Assembly: GCF_030445035.2 (NCBI RefSeq)
Contig: NC_080694.1
Location: forward strand, 70,633,147 to 70,697,146
Length of the DNA stretch: 64,000 bases
Direction: 5' to 3'
Source: Dasypus novemcinctus
Taxonomy: Eukaryota > Chordata > Mammalia > Cingulata > Dasypodidae
In this document: positions 36,440-48,069 of the stretch, piece after piece
Layout of the letters: every line of letters starts with the position of its first letter
Numbering within the stretch: the first letter of the stretch is position 1
Program-made: the position numbers and the translations under genes
The notes under the pieces: model-generated
What the model saw: only the letters and a program-made list of their open reading frames with translations
Told to the model about the DNA's origin: nothing
The model's database searches: none

Positions 36440-37680
36440 ACTGGGGGAACATATGGGTGAAATTGTCACTCTACATAAAAGATAATATCTTACGGCGATG
36501 AAAGATACAATGAAAAATTTTATTTTTAATTTTTATGTTTTACTTATTCTATCATTTTTATTTTATTACTATTTTTCTCTATTGATTTTTTGGCTTTGTT
36601 TTTGGAGAGGTTTTGGATTTCAGAAGGGTCACAAACTGTGGCAGGGGAGGATCACTGGTGTGGCGTGTCAGGGTTAGGAGGATGTGAGGAGAGGACATGA
36701 GAGGAAGGGTGCACTTGGGGCAAGCCTCTATGGCATATGCATATGTTCATGTGGTCCTGGGGTGTACTCTTGATGGGTGGAGACCCGCACAGTAACCTAA
36801 AGAATATTGAGTTCCTATCCTGGGGAGTCCTGCCACATCCTCTAATAGAGCAGCAAGAATCCCCCAAGTATGGGGGTAATGACTAGTGCAGGAAAACAGA
36901 CCAATATGCCAGGTCCTTGGAATTGATGCTTGTACTTATGAACCTTGTTCTTGTGAAATTAAAACTTAGCCTAGTAGTGCACATTACCTAAGACTTACTT
37001 CCTGAAAACCTCCTTGTTGTTCAAGTGTGACCTCTCTTTAAGCCAAACATCATATAAATGCACTACCTACCCCCCAGCATGGGGTGTAATTCCTGGGGAT
37101 GAGCCTTCTTGGAACTGAGGGATTATTACCGAGCACCAACTAGTGATGCACTTGAAAAAAGGCCTTGGCCAAAAGTGGGAAATATTAACTATAAATGAGT
37201 TTTTATGGCTAAGAGATTTCAAATTGAGGTAGAAGGTCATTTCAGAGGTTGTGCTTAGGTGTGTCTCAGGAGAATCTCTTCAACTGCCTCAGTAAATATG
37301 CCTCAAGCAGTGGGACTCTGGAGGGCTCTAGAGACATCCAGAAATTATACACAAACAAGCTTAGGAATTTGGCATTATGTCAGTGGGCCTTGCCTTGGCT
37401 CATTTATAATTTCCCTACACATGGCACTGCTATCCTTTTTATTTGAACCTGTTATTAGCACTGTACTTCTTAAATATCTGTCTCAGAGACTTAAATCTTT
37501 GGTCTGTTTATACGCCACTTGAGCCCTAAATCTCAGCAGATTTGTACCATCTACTCTCTAGTTTACTGGACTCACCCATGGCACCTAAAAAAAAGATGAT
37601 TATGGACAATGCCCATTCATAAAAACAGAGTGTATTCAGTGGCAACCAAGACAGTTTCATCCACTTTCTCTATTGTCTAC
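36440..37680 (+). mobile_element. L1 3' UTR, sense, partial
   Basis: Upstream part of the shared 3' UTR: AT-rich lead-in (36520-36600), then tttggagaggttttggattt, gagttcctatcctggggag, and the gatgagccttcttggaactg block. 48070-48800 is a clear parallel. The downstream tail is missing after about 37680. Confidence 0.7.
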
Positions 37681-38082
37681 TTTGAAAATAAAATAATAGC
37701 ATATGTATTTTGAGAAAAGTGAGTTAATTTCACAAAGAGAATTAGCAAAATTTTGTTTGGTACAAAAAACAGTTATAATCTGGTGAAAACAAACTATGTA
37801 ATTTTAAAGAGTATAAAATTTACCAAGTTAGCTTTTAAATTTTGAAGGATTGAATGATGTGATAAACAAACATAATATGTATTGCAATGGATGAAGAGAT
37901 TCAAAGTTTATTTTTGACATTAAGAATATAAGGCAGAAACAATATTTTACAGTTCTTCACTTAGTTTCCAAGACTGAACAACAGAAAGTAGTCTCTGTTT
38001 TGAGAAGATAGAAATTAAGAATATATTTATTTTTATTGTGACTTGTTCAGGACCACATTTTACAAAATTCCTTCTTTCATTT
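37681..38082. other. Unique AT-rich DNA, no gene seen
   Basis: No gene, RNA or known repeat is recognised in this short gap between two L1 fragments. Confidence 0.5.
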
Positions 38083-38662
38083 AATACTGTTTCTAGAAAA
38101 GAAAGCTCTACACACCATGGAGCCTAGAGGGCCTACAACTGAAAGCAGGAGGAGTGCATCTAATACACATGTGGAATCTAAACCCCCTCTTGACATAGAT
38201 GTGGAATGGACACAACCAAGCCAAGGTCCACAGGAAGGAGGAATACAGAGTGGACTTAATGATATTCTATTCATGAACTATTGTGGTTAATAATCAAGAA
38301 AATATGGCATTGATGTGGAAAAAGTGGCCATGGTGGCTGCTGGGTGCGGGGAAGGGGAGGAAGAGAAGAGATGTGGAGGCATTCTTGGGAGTTGGAGTTG
38401 TCCTGGGTGGTGCCCCAGGGACAATTGCCAGAATTTGTATGTCCTCCCATGGCCCACTGGATGGAATGTGGGAGAGTGTGGGCTATGGTGTGGAACACGG
38501 GACATGGGGTACAGCGATGCCCGGAGATGTACTCACCAGACGCAATGGATATGACATGATGATGGGGGAGAGTGTTACTGTGGGGGGAGTGGTGGGGTGG
38601 GGGTGGTGGAGGCGAATGGGGACCTCATATTTTTTTAATGTAATATCTTTTAAAAAAATGAA
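38083..38662 (+). mobile_element. L1 3' end, sense, young-looking copy
   Basis: 5'-truncated 3' UTR copy, very similar to the reverse complement of 175-745. It ends with a strong G-rich tract (38570-38620), then the tttttttaatgtaatatc block and an A-rich tail. Confidence 0.85.
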
Positions 38663-39104
38663 AAAAAATGAGTAGAATTTGGAAAAAAATTGTTTTAGTT
38701 TAATATAGAATGGTTTTTAAAATTAGGGCTCATTTTGAAAAAGTCTGAATTTAATTCAAATGTATGCCAAAACCTTACACATTATTCACATTTGAAGATC
38801 TCTTATTAATGAAGGTATTTGACTTAAATATAACCAAAAAGTGCAAAGTAAGGTACCCCTAGAGTCAACTCATGCTACTGAGCAAATAATAATCACCCAG
38901 ATCTACCTGAAACATCTGTTTGGGGCTCCAGGAGACCAGAAAAACATCGCGCAACATCCTTAAAAGAATGGAAGGAGGAGACTGCCCATCTGCAGAAAAA
39001 ATTCATAAGTAGAGCACTCCACACAGAGAGGGCTATGCCCAACCTCCACTGGCAGCACAACCCTCCCCAGGGGATATTCCAATGTTGAAATTGGATGCTA
39101 CACT

Positions 39105-39890
39105 TCCCCAAAACAAAGAGATGGCTGTACACCAACTTCAGCTACTAATTAGAAAACTCAGCTGGCCAAAGTATAACCCTAAGAATGGCTAAAGTTTGAA
39201 CCTATCCAAGTCAGGAAGAGGCTGGTAACTGCCATTTTAAATCTGCCCCTGGCATGAGAGGAAGCAGGGCTGACTGAAAGTGATAGTGCTTGTAGGGATG
39301 ACCTTCTTTCCATCCAGATCAGATTGCAGCTCAAGCATAAGCTCCAGTCCCACCTCCAGCAGGGAGATGCTGGGGGGCCCTGCACTAGCTTGTCCAGGAA
39401 AATGAAGGTCATGTCACTGAGGCTGGTGATCATTCTACTCTGGAAGCACAAGCTGTTTTTGGATCTGTTCCTGTGGCTGGAGTTGAAAGTTCCATTTCCT
39501 CAAAACAGGTGAAGAAGAGATAGTTAGTCACCAACATAGCTACTGATAAGTAAACTCAGCTGGCTGAAGTATGACCCTAAGAACAGCTAAAATTTGATTC
39601 TGTCTGGGTCAGAAAGAGGCCAGTAACTGCCATTTTGACTATGCTTCTGGAATGAGGGGCAGCCAGGCTGGTTGAAATCACAGAGTAGCGAGCAGTTTCT
39701 TTCACCCAGATCAGCCTAGAGCCCTAGCCTAGGCTTCAGCCCCATCTTTGGCAGGGAGGAGGCAGGCAGACCCTGCACCAGCCTACCCAGGTAACTGCAG
39801 GCATATTTGGCTATTAAAGACTGCATAATCGGAAGTCTACTGGGATAACTGGTCATCTTGGACCCACACTGCATAGATAGTAATCTATGC
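39105..39890 (+). repeat. Tandem repeat in L1 5' UTR, period about 398 bases
   Basis: Unit 1 (about 39105-39495) and unit 2 (about 39496-39890) share aaactcagctggc, ggctaaagtttga or agctaaaatttga, agtaactgccatttt type and ccctgcac blocks in the same order. The spacing between matching gctact landmarks at 39141 and 39539 is 398 bases. Repeated promoter monomers are known in some L1 lineages. Confidence 0.75.
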
Positions 39891-41443
39891 AGGGTGGAAG
39901 GGGCATGAAGCTTCATCAGTCTCTCTGAGCAACTAGAGTCTAGGCCTGCAGAACTTGGATTATTATACGTAGCTGTGGTTCTGCCCCTACCCTTGGCAAA
40001 GGAGAAAGTTGAGAGAAGCTTCATCTGTCCCTTAGATAATTCAGGCAGCTTGAGCCTCTACAGCTTACAGAACCAACTACATCCCTGGCTCCTACTACAC
40101 AACCAACAAGGTTGAAAGGGCAAGAAAGCCCTAAACTAAAGAGAGAAACTGCACACTGAATAATTACATCTAGTAAGCCAATGCCAAGATGGCAAAAGAA
40201 AATTACAATCTACAACAAGAAACACGAAGATATAAAGGGGAAGCCAAAACTACAGATTAAATAAAGGAGCTGAGACAATTAATCATAGATATTCAAACAA
40301 ATCTCCTTAATAAATTTAATGAGATGGCTAAAGAGATTAAGGATACTTAAGAAGATGTTGGATGAGTAGAAAGAGGAATTTGAAAGACTATATAGAAAAA
40401 GAGCAGATCTTATGGAAATGAAACTTACAATAAATGAATTAAAAATACACTGGAATAATATAATAGCAGATTTGAGGAAACAGAAAAAGGATTGGTGAGC
40501 TTGAAGAAATGTCCTCTAAAAACAAATATACAAAAGAACTGATGAAGAAAAGAATGGAAAGAATTGAGCAAGGTATCAGGGAAATAAAAGAGAGCAAGAG
40601 ATGTGCAAGCATACAAGTCAAGGGTGTCCCAGAAGGAGAAGGAAAGCAAAAGTTGTCCAAAGCAATATATGAAGAAATAATGGTAAAATATTTCCCATCG
40701 CTATTTAAGGACATGGATATCTATGCCCAAGAAGCACAATGTACTCTTATCTGAATAAATCTGAACAAACCAACTCCAAGACACATACATATCAGAATGT
40801 CAAATGCCAAAGACAAAGAGAATTCTGAGAGCAGCAAGAGAAAAGCAACACCTAACATATAGGGGATACCCAGTAAGATTAAGTGCTCATTTCTCATCAA
40901 AAACCATGGAGGCAAGAAGACAGTGGTATAATATATATTTAAGATAGTGCAAGAGAAACACTTCCAGCCAAGAATCTTATATCTGGCAAGACTGTCTCTC
41001 AAAAATGAGGGTGAGTTCAGAATATTCACAGATATGTAGAAACTGAGAGAGTTTGTAACCAAAAAATAGGCTTTGGAGGAAATACTAAAGGGTGTGCTAC
41101 AGCCTGAAAAGAAACAAATGGCAGACAGAGGCTTGGATGAGAGTCTAGAAATGAAGATTAGATCAGAATAATCTTAAAAGTAACTAAAAGTGTCAAAACA
41201 GTGGCAAAAAAGTATATGATAGATAACACCCAAAAGTCAAAATGGGTAAAATAAAAACTGTCTTTACTCTAATAACATTTAATGTTAATGGATTAAATTC
41301 CCCAATCAAAAGATTCAGACTGGCAGAGTGGATAATAAAGTATAAGCCATCTATATGCTTTCTTCAAAAGATTCACCTTAGATCCAAGGATACCAAAAGA
41401 TTGAAAGTGAAAGGCTGGGAAAAGATATTCCACACATTCAGTA

Positions 41444-41483
41444 ACCAACCATCCAACCAACCAACCAACCAACCAAACAAACA
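41444..41483. repeat. (CCAA)n microsatellite
   Basis: Run of CCAA units followed by CAAA units inside the L1 ORF2 start, directly before the internal deletion junction. Confidence 0.9.
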
Positions 41484-42479
41484 AAATCCTGCAGTACCTG
41501 TACTTATATCACATGAAAGACACTAGTAATCTACAAACTGAGTAGGCAGCCAGGAAAAAAAAAATCATTTATAATAGCAACTAAAAGAATCAAATATTTA
41601 TGAATAAACTTAACCAATGTTGTAAAGCATATGTATTCAGGAAACTACAACTCCCTGTTGAAAGAAATTTAAAAAGACCTAAATAATTGGAAGAACATTC
41701 AGTGCTCATGAATTGGAAGACTAAATATCATTAAGATGTCACTTCTACCCAAATTGACATACAGATTCAATGCAATCCCAATAAAAATTCCACAAGCATA
41801 TTTTACATAAATGGAAAACATGATTATCAAATTTGTTTGTAAGGGGTCCCAAATAGCCAGAAATATCTTTAAAAGGAAAAATGAAGTTGGAGGACTCTCT
41901 TACAAACTGTAAATCATATTATCTCACTACAGTGGTAAAAATAGCATGGTACTGGCATAAAGACAGACACATACACCAATGGAACTGAACTGGTTAAGAA
42001 ACAGACCCTCACATCTATTTTCATGTAATATTTGACAAGCCTGTCAAACCTATCCAGCTCAGACAGAAAGACCATTTAACAAATGGTGCTGAGAGAACTT
42101 GATATTCATAACCAAAGGAAGGAGAGAGGACCACTATCTCACACCTTATACAAAAATTCACTCAAAATGGAACAAAACCTAAATATAAAAGTGAGAACCA
42201 TAAAGCTTCTAGAAGAAAATGTAGGAAAATATCCTCAAGACCTGGTGGTAGGTGGTGTATTCTTAAAGGAATTAAGAGGAGGACTGAGATGGACTAACAT
42301 TGTTTTTTACTGTAAAAGTGTGGAAATGTATAGAGTTGATGGTAACACATTATAATGAATAAGAGCTAGTTTATCAGTCAGAATGATACTGAAAAGTGTA
42401 GTCTATGGATGTAAATGCCAATTGAAAGAAACCTAGAGAATAACCTCAGGACTGAATAACACAGTAAACTCAGAAGTAG

Positions 42480-43217
42480 ATGAGAATTGTGGTTGATGGT
42501 AGAGATGCAAGGGTGTCCTTTGTGAGCTATGGCAGATGTACATCACTATTGCAGGGTGGTGGGAATGTAGAGAAGCAGGTCTGATGATACTATCTCATAA
42601 TCTGTAACAAATGTTCCAGCACAGTGTGGTGTATTAATAGAGGGATGTTGTGTGGGAATCCTACACATATGCATGATTGTTTTGTAAGTTTAACAACTTC
42701 TGTCATAAAAATATATTTAAAAAATAATAGGGTGGGTTGAGTGAAAATACACAAATGTGATATAAGGACTATAGTTAGTAGTAAGGTTTTGAGGATATTC
42801 TTTCATCATTTGTAACAAACATGTCACCACAATGCAAGATGTTGGTAGCAGGTTGATGCATGGGACCTCTGTATAATGTTATGTATGTTTGCTTTGTAAA
42901 TTTACAACTGTAAACATTCACTTATTTTTTGTGTTTGTTCATGTGTAAATTATATTAAAAAATAATTGGGAGGGTTGAGGGAAAAATACACCAAATGTAA
43001 GATGCTTTGGTTGGTAGTAATATTTTGATAGGACGCTATTTAATCGGTAGTTAAAAATGTTTCACAACAATGCAAGGTATTTTTGGTAGGATGAGGCATG
43101 ATGTCCCTGTATGGTGTTATATATATATTTGTTTTGTAAGTTCAAAACTATTACTATATACTTATTGTTTATGTATGTTTATGTATTGTGATATACTTCA
43201 ATGAATTTTTAAAAAAA
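42480..43217 (+). repeat. Tandem repeat in L1 3' UTR, about 240-250 bases, three units
   Basis: Units at about 42480-42729, 42730-42967 and 42968-43217. Each contains a taacaaatgtt or aacaaacatgt block, a caatgcaag or cagtgtggtg block, a ttttgtaagttt or tttgtaaattt block, and ends in an A-rich stretch; the last two begin gggtgggttgag and gggagggttgag. Confidence 0.75.
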
Positions 43218-43220
43218 TAA

Positions 43221-43589
43221 AAATCATGGGCATATGGGAGAAGTGGCATGGCTATAAATTGTTAATGGCTAAATAAAATGATTTAACATTTTTGGAAAGG
43301 AATATGGCCATATGTTCAAGAGCCTTGAATCTTCTATATTATTTGATTCAACACCATTCATGAAATTATGCAGAGCACAAAATCAAATTTTCTTTATAAC
43401 TTATGAGAATGAAAAATTTGAAATAACTTATCCAAATGAAATAGATAAATGACCAAACATATTATGATATTAATTCCATTGATTAATGTGAATAATTCCA
43501 TTGAATATGTAAGACTATGTAGCTATATATAGTAATGGTATATAAATTTGTACCAATATGCAAAATTTGTACATATAAAAATAGGAATT
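43221..43589. other. Unassigned AT-rich DNA between two L1 elements
   Basis: No gene or known repeat is recognised. Confidence 0.4.
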
Positions 43590-44790
43590 CACATCTGATT
43601 CCAACTCCATCACATTCAGAAGCACAAATTCCAAAGCAGGGCCCACTGGTAAGTCACTGAACTCCAGAGCCATCTGCCATGACTATAGGACCTGTGTGTC
43701 TCCATAGCCGTCAGGAGCAACACAACCTGGTGTTGTATCTACTTTGGCTGTCTCTGAGATTCTGCTGAATTTGACTTCGAGAGTGGCCACATTTGAGCAA
43801 CATATAGACTCTCAAGTAATTCTTAGGCACCCTGCAGCTCTAGGTTTAATTGAAATTTCAAGCACAGAGGCTACTAAGCATAGTCATCAATATGAAGGGT
43901 CCATCACTGGACCATCATTTTTCACTGGTCTTTGCCCTTGCACTTGGGGGATTGTTGCTGTTCCAATGGGGAAGGTGACAGAGCTCCCCTAGATGGGAAG
44001 TCAGCACTCCCTCAGTTGTCATGTGTAACTCATCTACTATGACACATGCTTCTTCTATCACTTTTACTGAACCTGTGGTTCATGCTGGGGTTGGTGTATG
44101 CTCAGGAGACTTGAATCTCTGGGCTGTTCATATGCCAGCTGGGTCTGAGCTTCAGTAGATTTGCAACACCTACTTTCTGATTCATTGGACTTACCCAGGT
44201 CAGCTAAAAGGGAGGTGAAGAAGGTCAACAACCATGTCAGGGAACTGAGAAAGTCTACAACTGCAAGTGGGAGAATCGCATCCATCAGTCATGTGGAATC
44301 TAAGCCTCCTCTCAATATAGAGGTGAGGCAGACATAATCATCTCAGGGCCCCCAGGATGGATGAAGAGAGTATGGATTAGAGTGGACTTACTGATATTCT
44401 ACTATGGAACTATTGTGATTAGTAATGGAAAAAATTGTAGCATTGATGTGGAGAAAGTGGCCATGGTAGCTGCTAAGGGTAGGAAGAGAGAAGAGATATG
44501 ATGTGGGGGCATTTTCAGGACTTGTAGTTGTCCTGTGTGGTACTGCAAGGATAGATGCTGGACATTGTATGTCCTACCATGGCCCATAGGATGGCATGGA
44601 AGAGAGTGTAAACTACAATGTAAACCATTATCCATGTGGAGCAGCAGTGCTCCAAAATGTATTCACCAAATGCAGTGAATGTGCCATGATGATGAAAGAG
44701 GTTGTTGAAGTGGGAGGAGTAGGATGAGGGGGGTGGGGGTTGTATGGGGACCTCTTATATTTTTTTAATGTAACATTTTAAAAATAGAGA
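43590..44790 (+). mobile_element. L1 3' end, sense
   Basis: 5'-truncated copy of the common 3' UTR, about 1.2 kb, ending with the G-rich tract (44700-44745), tttttttaatgtaacatttt and an A-rich tail. No ORF. Confidence 0.85.
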
Positions 44791-44799
44791 AAAAACATA

Positions 44800-46000
44800 A
44801 CTAAAAGATTTTAAGCTCTCATTTTGGCTGATAAATTTTCCCTCTGACTCTCATTCTGTCAATATGAGACATAAGATTAATGTATAAAAAATAAAATAAA
44901 ACACACACAAAGATTAATGTATCTAGAGTACCCCCAACTCTCTCAATCTTGAACAAAGTCTTAGTGGATAATAAAAATCAGGAGGAAGGAGAGAACAAGT
45001 TTGGGCCTCCAACCACAGGTCTTCCTTTCATTGTCCTTTTTCAGCCTTTTTATTGAAGAACTGGTAAGATGCAAAACAGCACCATTGTCCATACTTAATT
45101 TTGATTTTGGGTCAATAAATGTCTTGATTTTCCAAAACTACAAGAACTTGTCAAGACAAGGGAAGTAAAAACACTAAACAATTTTGCATGCTCATTTTTA
45201 TGAGACAGACACCATACTACAATTACATATTATTTAATCCACACAAACATTTTTTTACCTTCTATGAGTTAAGGAATTTGATCTCCATTTTATAAAAAAA
45301 ATAAAACTGAGAGTACTTAAGTAAAAGAATTGGTCTTTCCGATTAGCACCACTTCCACATATTAACAATCTATCAGTATTAGTAAAAGCAAGCAGGAACA
45401 TTGGTTTCTTTTAAAGACAAAATACACAGAAAGCATATCTATCCAGGATATTTCTCTCCCTATGATATCAGGGATTATTTGAAGAAGTGCTACACAGATG
45501 CTTTACTGAGTATTTACATATACTTATAAAATATCAATCCTTTCCAATTCACTTGTTTTCTTAAATGTGATTCATTATCATAATACATTTACATAAATTC
45601 AGTCAAATATTTTGCTAATCTCATTTTCAGGGAAGCATGCTTCCCTCCTTGTTAGAATTAACAATCTTTCCTTTTCAAACTCAGTTTGAAGATTATAGGG
45701 TTCTGTTAGTTTCCATAATGTCTTTCCTTCTTTCATTACCCAAATTTAGAAAACTCACTACAACTGGTTATCGGTGTGTGGTCAGCTAGCAAAACTGATT
45801 ACCAATTGCTGAACTTTATCACTTTGAATAAAACAAATCATTTAAACATGCTCTTTCCTCTGAAAACTGAGTTCTTTTGGCATCTTTCCTAATGGAAGGC
45901 TGATGTGAATGATAACTATATTTATTATACCCACATAGCACCTGGAACTTGGAGTCCTGAAACTTCACAGAGGAGGAATAGTTTAGTAAGACAGTGTTTG
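44800..46000. other. Unique DNA with a weak MIR trace
   Basis: No gene is recognised. 45235-45315 (tttaatccacacaaacattt, then gatctccattttataaaaaa) may be a decayed MIR. Confidence 0.4.
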
Positions 46001-46004
46001 GATG

Positions 46005-46215
46005 TCCCACACCCTGGGTTCACTTTCCAGGGCCTCTTTGTGAGGGCAAGCTGGTTCACACCCACAGAGAGCTGACAGCCCATGCCCACAGAGAGCAGGG
46101 GCAGCAAGATGACACAACAAAGGGAGACAAGCAGACACAGATGAACATGCAGTAAATGAACACAGAGAGAAGAGAGCAAGAAAGCAGCAAAAGGGAGGGG
46201 GTAAATAAATAAAAT
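46005..46215 (+). mobile_element. DAS-SINE, head-truncated
   Basis: Begins inside the tRNA-like head (cctgggttcactttccaggg), then the body with ggttcacacccacagagagc, agcaagatgacacaacaaa and gcagacacagatgaac, and ends in a gtaaataaataaaatc tail. The A-box part of the head is not recognisable. Confidence 0.7.
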
Positions 46216-46244
46216 CAATATTTTTTAAAAAATCAGTTAGCCAT

Positions 46245-46390
46245 AGATGTGAGCATCTATTTCTGAACTCTCAATTTGATTCCATTGATAAATCTGTCTA
46301 TCCTTGTGCCATGCTGTTTTCACCAATGTAGCTTTCTAATATGTTTTAAAGTCAAGAATTGTGACTCCTCCATCTTTGTTCTTAACAAAC
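46245..46390 (-). mobile_element. L1 ORF2 fragment, antisense
   Basis: Reads tctatccttgtgccatgctg, then gtttttaaag-type and gtgactcctccatctttgtt blocks. The same ORF2 segment is seen in the larger antisense L1 near 11970-12060. Confidence 0.75.
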
Positions 46391-46432
46391 TAAGTGCATA
46401 ATAAAACTAAGTGCAAATTTCTGGATGATAGG

Positions 46433-46917
46433 TGTAGCAGTTGGATATTATTGATGAATTCCAAAAAGAAATATTGGATTATGTTTGTAATCTGATCTGT
46501 ACCTGGGCATGATTGAGTTATGATTAGGGTGTTGGGTCTGCACCCATTCGTAGCTGGGGACTCACATATAAAAGGAATGGCATAGAACAGAGTTGAAGGT
46601 TTGCTGAGGTTGGAGCTTGATGCTGAAGTCTTAAGCTGGTGCACTGAGGAAAGAGACAGAGCTGGTTGCCTGATAGTCTACAGCTGACCTTGTGGAGGAA
46701 ACAGAGTAGCTGAGCCCAGAGGAACCCAGAAAGCTTGAACCCTCATGGACTTCCAGCAGCCATCTTGCTCCAACATGTGGAAATAAACTTTGGTGAGGGA
46801 AATAACTTTTCCTTTATGTCCTGGTAACTGTAAGCTCCTACCCCAAATAAATACCATTTATAACACCCAGCAGATTTCTGGTATTTTGCATCAGTTCCCC
46901 TTTGGCTGACTACTACA
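46433..46917 (+). mobile_element. Solo LTR, ERVL-like (class III)
   Basis: A 485-base LTR starting TGTAGCAG and ending CTACTACA. It is bracketed by the 5-bp direct repeat ATAGG (46428-46432 and 46918-46922). It carries cacatataaaagg near 46563, the aataaataccatttataaca poly-A region near 46845 and a tctggtattttgcatcag downstream block. The start and the 5-bp duplication fit ERVL-type elements. No viral genes adjoin it, so it is a solo LTR. Confidence 0.75.
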
Positions 46918-46922
46918 ATAGG

Positions 46923-47940
46923 CTTGCAGGAAATTGGGGGGAAGAGGAAGGTTGTAGGCCGATGCCTGGATTGGTGAAATCTATGATAAAGTGGAGGTAA
47001 GTATTTGTACAGGCAAGGGATAAGGCGGGGGCACAAGGATAACTTTGGGTGGGGTTTTGCAGGTTTGACAGGTTCTAAGGTTGGAAGGAAGGATCAGATG
47101 GCTCAAGGAATTGTGAGGAGGGCTGGGGAGAACAGTTGCTCAAGGGAGATTGTCAGGTATGTGGTTGAAACTATAATGTTCAGAAAACTCTTTAGAAAAT
47201 ATTTTAAGGAAGAATTACCTTTCAAAGGTGCTTAAGGGGGAACAACTAGCACAGGAGCAGGTTCTAGGGAGTGTGTGAATGCTCATCTTGTCATAGTGTG
47301 TTGTATCATTGGGTGGAGACCCATGCAATGAGTGGGAAGTTGTACCCACATCCTGGGGAGGCCTGATGTTCTGAAATAGAGGTAATTGTGTCTCTTGAGA
47401 GAATTAGTGGCTCCCAATTGAGAAGGACAGTCTAGTGTGTCAAGCCCTCAGCATTGTTTTAAGTATCTGTGAATCTGGTTCTTTAAGCAGTAAAGGTTGA
47501 TTGTCACTGTGGTCCCTGAAGGAAGGGAGGAGAGAGGAAGAGAATAGTTAGAAGCAGGGTAACTGGGGGGCAATGGAAGTATTCCACAAGACCATGCAAT
47601 GATGGATATAGGACAAGTTAAATTACAACAAAAATGTATAAAAGTCTATAGTTTAAAATATAAACCATAACATAAAACATAAGTTAAATAAAAATTTAGA
47701 AGATTGTACAGTCTAAAATATAAACCATAATGTAAACCAAAATGGAACCATGTTTAATAGCTATATTTAATCAGCTATAGCAAATGTAATATGAACATGT
47801 AAAGAGATCATTGCTGCGGAAGGAGGAAAGGGTTTGATGTTGGATGTAGGGGAGTCCACTATAATGCATATGTGACTTTCTTGTGATCTAAAACTTTTTT
47901 GAAGACAATATTAAAAATTAGAGAGTAAAAAGAGAAAGAA
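46923..47940 (+). mobile_element. Probable L1 3' UTR of an older type
   Basis: About 47280-47480 has the order gggtggagacccatgcaatg, catcctggggaggcctgat, similar in order to 36770-36830 of another L1 3' UTR. It ends with tttgaagacaatattaaaaa. The region up to 47280 is not clearly assigned. Confidence 0.45.
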
Positions 47941-48069
47941 TGTAGACACTGAGGAAGAAATGAAAGAAATTGCCTTGCCACTATATATACAGGGCAACAC
48001 TTATTGCAGTGATAAAAGGCAAATATCAAAAATAAAGTTTTAAGATATTTTTCATTTTGTAATACCCCA

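Larger units (their letters stand above)
38870..43220 (+). mobile_element. Nearly full-length L1 with internal ORF2 deletion, broken
   Basis: Parts in order: 5' UTR (about 38870-40190) with a tandem repeat of about 398 bases; ORF1 (about 40190-41060), where 40509-40754 reads the coiled-coil style MSSKNKYTKELMKKRMERIE and the VKGVPEGEG motif; ORF2 start at 41242, with ITFNVNGLNSPIKRFRLAEW of the endonuclease. Near 41500-41550 the sequence jumps to the ORF2 C-terminal part, so most of the endonuclease and all of the reverse transcriptase core are missing. The C-terminal end runs to about 42360, then a 3' UTR with about 240-base tandem repeats ends at 43220. This 3' UTR differs from the common one, so it is a separate subfamily. 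Inactive. Confidence 0.9.
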
